Source of the DNA: an uncultured Faecalicoccus sp.
Lineage (GTDB): Bacteria; Bacillota_I; Bacilli_A; Erysipelotrichales; Erysipelotrichaceae
DNA length: 13,914 bases
NCBI GenBank assembly: GCA_902497095.1
Contig: CABVDD010000048.1
Coordinates: 1 to 13,914, forward strand
Direction of reading: 5' to 3'
The notes under the pieces were generated by a model that saw nothing but the letters and a program-made list of their open reading frames with translations, did no database searches and was not told the DNA's origin. The position numbers and the translations under genes were made by a program. Positions 7,834 through 12,949 of the stretch are shown piece after piece (within the stretch, counting starts at the first letter, position 1; each line of letters begins with the position of its first letter).

Positions 7834-8945
7834 GATCGTTTCTCTTTTTTACTTTCTCTCTTTCTTTTCTTATTTTTATTTTTGTTTTTCTTCTTTTGAC
7901 GAAGTGCATACTGTTTTTCTCCATAGGCACTTAAATAAAATTCCCGCCACATTTGAAGAACGTGTTCTTTTGAATAAAACTCACTTAGAATTTGTGACTC
8001 TAACTGATATTTGGCATATTGTTCCGGATCTTGTTTTAAAGTCTTCAGACATTGAATAAATCCATCATTATCACTTGCCTGCATATGATGACCAAATAAG
8101 ATATCTTTATAGAGTTCAAGATCTCTTAATACCAAAGGAATTTTAAAATTGATAGCTTCCAATATAGTCATAGGAAACAATTCATTATAACTTGGTACAA
8201 ACAAGACATCTGACATATTGTAAAGTTCAACCATTTCCTCACGAGGAACGATGCCTATAAACTTAACATTGGCCGGTGGATTTTTCTGGATCTTGTTTAG
8301 CTCTTCATAACCTTCCGTTATGATTCCAAAAGAGAAACCGCCAGCCCATACAAAGGTAGTATCCGGCATGTTTTTGGCGACTTCTACAAAATCCAAGACT
8401 CCTTTTCGTGTCTGAACCTGTCCGGCGCCTAACACGACAAAAGCATCTTTATCTATACCTAACTTTTTGCGATAAGCCTCTCGTGCTTCTTGTCCTAAAG
8501 GATGAAATTTTTCTTTAGATACATAATTAGGAATGTAATATACATTTTCTCTTGGTATTCCTAATTTGACAAGATCCTCGATAAAAGTGGGATTAACAAC
8601 AACCAAACGATCCGCTGATTTATAAAAAGTCACCAAGTAATTGGAAAAAATCTTAAAAAATGGAGATGGTATTTTTAAACTTTCATCCACCGTTTCTGGC
8701 AAAAAATGACAATAAGCGATATTTACTGCCTTTTTGTCTTGCATCTTTACAAAAAATGTAGGATCTATCGTATGAAAATGCTGAATATCTGGCTTGCTGG
8801 TCCAGTCATTGATAGTCACGTTAAATAAATCATCTGCGCCTTCTTTGATCAAGGCAACCTGTTCTTCATATGCACTCCCCACACCTTGTCCACCTACTTT
8901 ATCGGCACTGGAATACATAATCAGTTTTAATTTTGCGTTTTTCAC
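7830..8945 (-). CDS. GT4 glycosyltransferase, CpoA-like, probable glycolipid (second-sugar) transferase
   Basis: GT-B fold family-4 glycosyltransferase of 371 residues. The opening KLIMYSSADKVGGQGVGSAY matches the sugar-acceptor domain of CpoA-type enzymes that add a second sugar to glucosyl-diacylglycerol. The C-terminal donor domain shows GAGQVQTRKGV and the retaining-type ELFPMTILEA motif. The start is GTG at 8945; the first ATG is 9 codons in and would delete the first beta strand. The Shine-Dalgarno is weak (GAG 7 nt upstream) because the leader is only about 20 nt. The last 23 residues (349-371) are a Lys/Arg tail (15 of 23 basic), which could bind anionic membrane. First gene of the seven-gene operon. 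Exact sugar and acceptor are inferred. Confidence 0.87.
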   Translation of the reverse strand: MKNAKLKLIMYSSADKVGGQGVGSAYEEQVALIKEGADDLFNVTINDWTSKPDIQHFHTIDPTFFVKMQDKKAVNIAYCHFLPETVDESLKIPSPFFKIFSNYLVTFYKSADRLVVVNPTFIEDLVKLGIPRENVYYIPNYVSKEKFHPLGQEAREAYRKKLGIDKDAFVVLGAGQVQTRKGVLDFVEVAKNMPDTTFVWAGGFSFGIITEGYEELNKIQKNPPANVKFIGIVPREEMVELYNMSDVLFVPSYNELFPMTILEAINFKIPLVLRDLELYKDILFGHHMQASDNDGFIQCLKTLKQDPEQYAKYQLESQILSEFYSKEHVLQMWREFYLSAYGEKQYALRQKKKNKNKNKKRKRESKKEKRS

Positions 8946-8970
8946 AGTAACACTCGCTTTCGTTTCTCCT

Positions 8971-8979
8971 ATTATAACA
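8971..8979 (-). promoter_or_regulatory. Extended -10 promoter of the glycosyltransferase-to-dut operon
   Basis: On the minus strand the sequence reads TGT-TATAAT, a perfect -10 hexamer with the extended TGn element. No good -35 is present (TTTTCC at 18-bp spacing). The predicted start is near 8964, about 20 nt before the GTG start. It is the only promoter-like signal I found upstream of the seven-gene run. Confidence 0.65.
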
Positions 8980-8993
8980 AATAACTCCCAGAA

Positions 8994-9033
8994 AGGAAAA
9001 GCGCCTATTTATCACTACAATAAACAGGCGCTT
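8994..9033 (-). terminator. Rho-independent-type terminator after the EIIA gene
   Basis: Read on the minus strand: stem AAGCGCCTGTTTA (9033-9021), 9-nt loop, stem TAAATAGGCGCTT (9011-8999), then TTCCTTTC. Twelve of 13 positions pair, plus one G-U. The U-tract is short and interrupted, so efficiency may be partial. It lies about 130 nt beyond the EIIA stop and just upstream of the next operon's promoter, whose -35 region overlaps the T-rich tail. Confidence 0.6.
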
Positions 9034-9070
9034 CTCCGGAAAGTTTTTAAGAAAGGGAATTTTGATTATG

Positions 9071-9097
9071 AAGTGAGCCTCTATCCTTGGCTCGCTT
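9071..9097. other. Second hairpin in the 8946-9165 intergenic region
   Basis: AAGTGAGCC (9071-9079), 9-nt loop, GGCTCGCTT (9089-9097): nine pairs on the plus strand including one G-U, but a C-A mismatch on the minus strand. No T-tract follows on either side, so it does not look like a terminator. The rest of 9098-9165 is AT-rich, with small palindromes (CAATATTG) and no gene I can support. Confidence 0.4.
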
Positions 9098-9165
9098 ATA
9101 CTATACAAAACAATATTGAGATTGTTATGGACATAATATGTGAAAGTTTGTGATAGAAAACGAAA

Positions 9166-9555
9166 CTATTTTATTCCCTTTTTAGCTTCTTCTATCAAAG
9201 TCTCTTTTAATAAGCTCAGATTTTCAATATGATCTTTTTTAAAAACAGCTTCCAAGACCATCGGCATATTCATACCGCCAATGATGATGCTTTGATCTTT
9301 TCTTCCTTTGTTTTCCAATACAGAAAGTGCATTGATAATCGGCGATCCACTTAAAATATCTGTCAATAAAATTATTTGATCGGCATCAGGAATCATAGAA
9401 AATACTTTTTCACATTCTTCCATAAAAATACCGGCATCCATATCTTGTTTTAAACAAATTGAGTACACTTCCGGACGATCTCCGGCAATCATCTTGACAA
9501 CAGAATGCATACCTGACGCTAATTCGCCATGACTGACCAATACCACATAACGCAT
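9166..9555 (-). CDS. Orphan PTS EIIA component, mannose/fructose (EIIA-Man) family
   Basis: A 129-residue protein with the EIIA-Man fold signature. VLVSHGELASGM carries the phosphorylatable histidine at residue 9, and LTDILSGSPIINA (64-76) matches the conserved LTD..GGSP.N motif that packs near the active site; IIGGMNMPMV near 91-100 is also typical. I start it at ATG 9555, not at an upstream in-frame GTG (9591): an AGTAGG Shine-Dalgarno sits 7 nt before 9555, the protein then begins directly with the first beta strand, and the long overlap with the upstream gene becomes an 8-nt gap. No EIIB, EIIC or EIID gene is nearby, so it either serves a PTS encoded elsewhere or acts as a phosphorylation-dependent regulator. 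A DhaM-type EIIA is a less likely alternative. Confidence 0.88.
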   Translation of the reverse strand: MRYVVLVSHGELASGMHSVVKMIAGDRPEVYSICLKQDMDAGIFMEECEKVFSMIPDADQIILLTDILSGSPIINALSVLENKGRKDQSIIIGGMNMPMVLEAVFKKDHIENLSLLKETLIEEAKKGIK

Positions 9556-9563
9556 AAAATTAC

Positions 9564-10097
9564 CTACTTTCTTTTCTTCTCTTTTTTCCACTGTGCTTGT
9601 TTTGTTTGAATCAATTTGCCAATCTTATAAGTACATGGTATTTCTTGACTACCTGCACTGATCACGAGAAAACATTTCTTAAAAATACCTTCTTTAAACT
9701 GCACTTCACGTATTGCCTTAAATCTGTAAAATGTATCTTCATAAAAGAATCCATCTTTGGCAAAAGAACATTGATAACGAATACGATTATCCACCGCCAA
9801 AGCTAAAAATAGAATTCCTAAACAAATATAGATGATCGTATACGATGCTTCTATTCCGGTAAATAAAGTTATGCCGCATACAATGAAAATCAATAAAGAA
9901 AGTGCAAGCATCCCTACCATAGGCCATAAAGAAAGATTGACATCTTCATGCTTGGCATGTGCGGCATGAAACTCCTGTAAAGTTTTTTTATACCTCTGAA
10001 ATCTTTTGGCAGTTTCATAGATCGTAAATAAAGAAATTCCTATAAATAATATTGTGACAATGATACTGATAATACTATTTGCTCCAAATCCTTCCAT
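9564..10097 (-). CDS. Small membrane protein of unknown function with a soluble PH-like C-terminal region
   Basis: I do not recognise a named family. From ATG 10097 it is 177 residues: one hydrophobic helix near the N-terminus (about 8-28), a charged helical stretch rich in His/Lys/Gln, two close hydrophobic segments (about 60-80 and 84-102), then about 70 soluble residues with alternating strands, reminiscent of the PH-like domains of small Bacillota membrane proteins, and a basic end. Start choice: AAGGAAGG lies about 8 nt before 10097, whereas the in-frame ATG at 10121 overlaps the -10 hexamer (TATAATG) and would not be in the mRNA. It is followed after 8 nt by the EIIA gene, so the two are co-transcribed and may be functionally linked. 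Confidence 0.75.
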   Translation of the reverse strand: MEGFGANSIISIIVTILFIGISLFTIYETAKRFQRYKKTLQEFHAAHAKHEDVNLSLWPMVGMLALSLLIFIVCGITLFTGIEASYTIIYICLGILFLALAVDNRIRYQCSFAKDGFFYEDTFYRFKAIREVQFKEGIFKKCFLVISAGSQEIPCTYKIGKLIQTKQAQWKKEKKRK

Positions 10098-10119
10098 ATC
10101 GTTTCCTTCCTTTTTCGAC

Positions 10120-10128
10120 ATTATACCA
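10120..10128 (-). promoter_or_regulatory. Extended -10 promoter of the membrane protein-EIIA operon
   Basis: Minus-strand TGG-TATAAT, a perfect -10 with the extended element; no -35 is recognisable. The predicted start is about 7 nt downstream, just upstream of the AAGGAAGG ribosome binding site, which helps fix the start codon at 10097. Confidence 0.65.
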
Positions 10129-10144
10129 TTTTAAAAACCAAATA

Positions 10145-10153
10145 TGCTACAAT
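10145..10153 (+). promoter_or_regulatory. Extended -10 promoter of the thioesterase gene
   Basis: TGC-TACAAT, 5/6 to consensus with the extended TGn element and no clear -35. It is placed back to back with the divergent promoter at 10120-10128; the two -10 hexamers are only 22 bp apart. The predicted start near 10160 gives a leader containing the GAAGGA ribosome binding site. Confidence 0.6.
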
Positions 10154-10176
10154 GGCTTAAAGAAAGAAGGAACTTT

Positions 10177-10623
10177 ATGGAAACTGAAAACAATATAGAA
10201 CTCATGAACCGTTTAAACAGTTCTTCTATGTACTTACAAAGTAATGATATGAAAGTCACTGAAGTTCGTGAAGGCTATGCAAAAGTTGAAATGATCATCG
10301 ATGAACAAATTTTAAACGTTCACGGTTTTGTACATGGCGGTGCTTTGTTTTCTTTAGCCGATACAGTAGCCGGAGCTGCCAGTTTTGCCAGCGGTCGTGA
10401 TAGTGTGACATTGACAGGAACGATCAATTATATCAAACCTGGTAAAGGCGGCAAATTAATCGGTATTGCACAGGAAATCAGTCGCGGAAGAACGACAGGT
10501 GTATACGAAGTCTTTATTTTTAATGATCGAAATACACTTCTATCACGCGCTACTTTTACGATGTTCTTTTTAGATTCCGATCGAATCAAAGCTAAAAAAG
10601 CACAGGAACAAGCCAAAAAATAG
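10177..10623 (+). CDS. PaaI family hotdog-fold thioesterase
   Basis: Predicted acyl-CoA thioesterase of 148 residues. The single hotdog domain shows the PaaI signature: Asn47-Val-His49-Gly, then HGGALFSLADT at 53-63 with the catalytic-type Asp62, followed by the TGTINYIKPGKGG strand segment. I use ATG 10177: it has AAGGA 5 nt upstream, and the alternative in-frame ATG at 10144 lies upstream of the -10 element, so it cannot be in the mRNA. The protein ends in a Lys/Ala-rich tail. The gene is monocistronic, between its own promoter and the terminator at 10662-10685. The natural substrate is unknown; phenylacetate-type or general acyl-CoA housekeeping are both possible. Confidence 0.88.
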   Translation: METENNIELMNRLNSSSMYLQSNDMKVTEVREGYAKVEMIIDEQILNVHGFVHGGALFSLADTVAGAASFASGRDSVTLTGTINYIKPGKGGKLIGIAQEISRGRTTGVYEVFIFNDRNTLLSRATFTMFFLDSDRIKAKKAQEQAKK

Positions 10624-10627
10624 GCGA

Positions 10628-11564
10628 TGCAACCACTGGTTGACAAAGTTTAAAGCCTGTTTGGTGGTCTGCTACCATTTTTTTTGATGTAATAAAGCCA
10701 CCAGAGGAATTAGAAGATGATACGACACCTGTTCCGATTCCAGAAGAACCATCCAAATGGAATACAGAATCAAAAAGAAAAACTCGCAAGATTTCTTTAG
10801 AAGATGCTGATTTATTTTTAAAAGCACAACGCAAATTTGCCTTTAAGATCACTATAGGTGTCATACTTTGTATTGTGGCATTTTCTTTTATTATTGATAT
10901 TACCGCACTGACTGAACATAAAATATTGCCGCTTTCTATAGAAGCCGGAGAAGCTTTGGAAGCTGGAATATGGTGTATTCTTATTGCCGTTGCAGTTGTC
11001 TTTTTTGTCACCGCCAATTTAAGTATGGATACATTCAAATATTTAAATAATGAAGAATTGGAACTTCTCTATGGTGTAGAAGGTATCGTCGAAAAGAAGA
11101 AAGAAGAGTTTCATTCCACTTATACAGCTTATATGGCCTTGGGTATCATGCTGTGTATATTAAGTTTTCTTTCACCTATTTTGGCCGATGGATTTTCTGT
11201 ACCCTTTATAGATATTCAAGGCAGTACTGTTCAAGTTGATACACACTCTCAAAACTTATTTATATCCTTGGCACCATCGTTTATGTTTTTTATGATCGCA
11301 GCCGGCATTGCCTTGATTGTTTATGTTTCTATTATTCAATCCGGATTTTCCAAGCTTCTATAAACCGGTGATTATTCACAGGATCATAAAAGAAGTGAAC
11401 GAATCATGGAACCAATATCCGCTTTATTTTGGATCAATATTACAATTATCTACTTACTCGTATCTTTTTTAACAGGAGGATGGGGATTGTCCTGGCTCAT
11501 CTGGGTCATTGCCGGTATGGTTTATGCCTTGATCTCTGTTTATATTCATCATTTTAAATCCTAA
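10628..11564 (+). pseudogene. Broken multi-spanning membrane protein gene (start lost, frameshift, in-frame TAA)
   Basis: Coding-quality sequence in one frame runs from about 10683 to 11360: an acidic linker (DVIKPPEELEDD), a basic patch, then helices FAFKITIGVILCIVAF, IWCILIAVAVVFF, AYMALGIMLCILSF and MFFMIAAGIALIVYV. This resembles a Bacillota membrane family usually preceded by a zinc ribbon or HTH (YGVEGIVEKKKEEF is a recognisable family stretch). No ATG or TTG occurs in this frame, and the first GTG (10875) lies inside the first helix. Removing one T from the 8-T run at 10678-10685 would join an upstream frame (CNHW then KFKACLVVCYHFF) that looks like a degraded zinc ribbon. At 11361 a TAA interrupts the frame exactly where relatives have Gln (KLLQxGDY); the same frame continues TGDYSQDHKRSER and two more helices to TAA 11562. 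The 3' piece could start at ATG 11406 (52 residues). Confidence 0.75.
10662..10685 (+). terminator. Rho-independent terminator after the thioesterase gene
   Basis: Stem TGGTGG (10662-10667), loop TCTG, stem CTACCA (10672-10677; one G-U pair), then eight Ts (10678-10685). The stem is short but the T-tract is uninterrupted. The same bases are the most likely frameshift point of the pseudogene that follows, so this may be a chance resemblance or a dual-purpose stretch. Confidence 0.55.
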
Positions 11565-11588
11565 GACCGATTGCTCGGTCTTTTTTTT
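11563..11588 (+). terminator. Rho-independent terminator after the membrane pseudogene
   Basis: Stem AAGACCGA (11563-11570), loop TTGC, stem TCGGTCTT (11575-11582), with the T run extending to 11588. The stop codon of the pseudogene's last piece is inside the stem. The tight fit to the end of the second piece supports the view that both pieces belonged to one gene. Confidence 0.85.
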
Positions 11589-11606
11589 ATAGAAAAAGCA
11601 TATTCG

Positions 11607-11650
11607 TTGTAATGCCTATTCAAAAACTATATTATCTCGATATAGAGACA
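11607..11650 (+). promoter_or_regulatory. Promoter with overlapping MhqR-like operator for the MarR-pirin operon
   Basis: -35 TTGTAA (11607-11612), 17-bp spacer, -10 TATTAT (11630-11635). Overlapping the -10 and the predicted start is the imperfect inverted repeat TATCTC-GATATA-GAGACA (11633-11650), 5 of 6 arm positions matching. As I recall it, the Bacillus MhqR site is tATCTcgaAtTCgAGATa, with the same arms and spacing. The placement fits autorepression by the MarR protein encoded immediately downstream. The remaining intergenic bases (11589-11606, 11651-11677) show nothing else. Confidence 0.55.
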
Positions 11651-11677
11651 TGACCAATTTATAAAATAAGTCATATC

Positions 11678-11683
11678 AGGAGG
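11678..11683 (+). promoter_or_regulatory. Shine-Dalgarno of the MarR gene with no usual start codon after it
   Basis: A perfect AGGAGG. The codon at the ideal distance (6 nt, 11690) in the MarR frame is TTA, followed by codons for ENKNTKI, which is how homologous MarR proteins begin after Met. No ATG, GTG or TTG in frame lies within reach; the next is TTG at 11714, 30 nt from the Shine-Dalgarno. Confidence 0.6.
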
Positions 11684-11713
11684 TGTCTTTTAGAAAATAA
11701 AAATACTAAGATT

Positions 11714-12106
11714 TTGATTGGATTATCCCGCAATCTTCACCAACTTCATCACCAAACTGCACAACTGCTTTTACCTTATCGCTTAACGCTCAGCCAGTTT
11801 GGTGTATTAGAAGTGTTGTACCACAAAGGCAATCTTCGTATCGGAGAAGTGCAAGATAAAATTCTAAGTTCTACAGGAACTATGCCTACGATCTTAAAAA
11901 ATCTGGAATGCAGGCAATTTATACGAAAAATACCAGATCCTACAGATAGAAGAGCCACGCGGCTCCAACTTTTGCCAAAAGGAGAAAAACTGGTACAAAC
12001 CATCTTGCCAAAAAACTTGGAGCAAATTCAAACATACTGTTCTCGTTTGACAGAAACCGAAAAAGAAGAATTGATTCAACTGTTAAAAAAATTAGGAGGA
12101 AAATAA
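11714..12106 (+). CDS. MarR family transcriptional regulator (start codon uncertain)
   Basis: Winged-helix MarR repressor, 130 residues from TTG 11714. The DNA-binding core is clear: LTLSQFGVLEVLYHKGNLRIGEVQDKIL, then a recognition helix around STGTMPTILKNLE, and the wing IPDPTDRRATRLQLLPKG. The C-terminal dimerisation helix ends LIQLLKKLGG. Homologues typically begin MENKNTK, and the DNA encodes ENKNTKI directly upstream (11693-11713), preceded by TTA where ATG would be expected, at the right distance from AGGAGG. So the real N-terminus is probably 11690 with a lost or non-canonical start, or TTG is used inefficiently. It likely represses its own promoter through the repeat at 11633-11650. 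Two cysteines (in NLECRQF and TYCSRL) could allow thiol sensing, but they are not at a recognised sensor position. The pirin gene starts 2 nt after the stop. Confidence 0.82.
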   Translation: MIGLSRNLHQLHHQTAQLLLPYRLTLSQFGVLEVLYHKGNLRIGEVQDKILSSTGTMPTILKNLECRQFIRKIPDPTDRRATRLQLLPKGEKLVQTILPKNLEQIQTYCSRLTETEKEELIQLLKKLGGK

Positions 12107-12108
12107 AT

Positions 12109-12948
12109 ATGGAAAGAAAAATTCAAACAAAAATCAAAGGTTATCGCACTGTTGATGGAGCTGGTGTTAATTTAGTTCGTGTATTAGGAAACCATACAAC
12201 CGAAGAGTTTGATCCTATCTTAATGTTGGATTCTTTTGACAGCACGGATCCTAAAGACTATATTGCGGGATTTCCAATGCATCCTCATCGAGGCATTGAA
12301 ACTATCAGTTATTTATCTCGCGGTAAAATGGTTCATCGTGATAATTTAGGAAATGAAGAAGCCATCGAGGATGGTGAAGTGCAATGGATGAATGCCGCTT
12401 CGGGTATCCTGCATAAAGAAATGGTACCGGCTGCCGATCGTTTATTAGGTGTACAATTATGGCTAAACTTACCAGCTAGCGAAAAAATGAGCAAGCCAAC
12501 TTATCATAGTATTAAAAAACATGAAATTCCGGAGGTCTCTTTTGAAAGTGGTAAGATTCGCATCTTAGCCGGCAGTTATCAAGATATACATGGCTACAAA
12601 GGAAAACATCTGCCATTAGATTATTACGACATCCACTTTGATAAACAAGGTGAACTGATTTTAGATACAGCCAAAGAAGATTCTGTTATGATCTTTACCT
12701 TATTAGGTGATATTTATGTCGGCGGTGAATATGTCGAGGAAAAAAGCGCTGTTCGTTTGACACCGGGTACTTCAGTACATCTTAAAAGCTGTTCTTTACC
12801 TTCACAATTGCTCTTTTTACGCTCAAAGCCATTAAAAGAATCCATTGCCTGGGCCGGGCCAATCGTTATGAATACCCAAAAAGAGATAGAACAAGCTTTC
12901 ATGGAACTGCAAACAGGACAATTTATCAAAGAAAAGGCCGAGTATTAA
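12109..12948 (+). CDS. Pirin family protein (cupin, quercetinase-like)
   Basis: Bicupin protein of 279 residues. The N-terminal cupin carries the metal ligands of the pirin family: His58 and His60 in MHPHRGIETISYL, and His102 and Glu104 in ASGILHKE. The C-terminal pirin domain is recognisable from SKPLKESIAWAGPIVMNTQKEI and ends EQAFMELQTGQF. Some bacterial pirins oxidise quercetin-like flavonols; others have redox-regulatory roles. Which applies here cannot be told from sequence. The start ATG has AGGAGG 10 nt upstream within the end of the MarR gene. The MarR-pirin pairing is common in bacteria, and the pair is probably induced by electrophiles or quinone-like compounds (inference from the operator). 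The next gene follows after 1 nt. Confidence 0.93.
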   Translation: MERKIQTKIKGYRTVDGAGVNLVRVLGNHTTEEFDPILMLDSFDSTDPKDYIAGFPMHPHRGIETISYLSRGKMVHRDNLGNEEAIEDGEVQWMNAASGILHKEMVPAADRLLGVQLWLNLPASEKMSKPTYHSIKKHEIPEVSFESGKIRILAGSYQDIHGYKGKHLPLDYYDIHFDKQGELILDTAKEDSVMIFTLLGDIYVGGEYVEEKSAVRLTPGTSVHLKSCSLPSQLLFLRSKPLKESIAWAGPIVMNTQKEIEQAFMELQTGQFIKEKAEY

Positions 12949-12949
12949 T

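Noticed and set aside
8899..9108. Minus-strand 69-codon frame across the glycosyltransferase start
   Set aside because: It overlaps the operon promoter, terminator hairpin and the glycosyltransferase N-terminus in another frame; composition is not protein-like.
9556..9591. GTG start extending the EIIA protein by 12 residues
   Set aside because: The extension is a charged sequence from the overlap with the upstream gene, has no Shine-Dalgarno, and EIIA-Man proteins begin directly with the first strand as at ATG 9555.
10098..10121. ATG 10121 as start of the membrane protein
   Set aside because: This ATG is part of the TATAATG of the -10 promoter element, so it would not be transcribed; ATG 10097 has a strong ribosome binding site.
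10144..10176. ATG 10144 as start of the thioesterase
   Set aside because: It lies upstream of the TACAAT -10 element; ATG 10177 has AAGGA at proper spacing and fits the family's N-terminus.
10592..11038. Minus-strand frame of 148 codons opposite the pseudogene
   Set aside because: The plus strand carries recognisable membrane-family sequence; the minus reading has no family resemblance and arises from mirror codon bias.
11361..11363. TAA read through or reassigned as a sense codon
   Set aside because: All other genes use TAA as a normal stop (for example 12104 and 13820), so a nonsense mutation is simpler; programmed readthrough has no visible stimulatory element.
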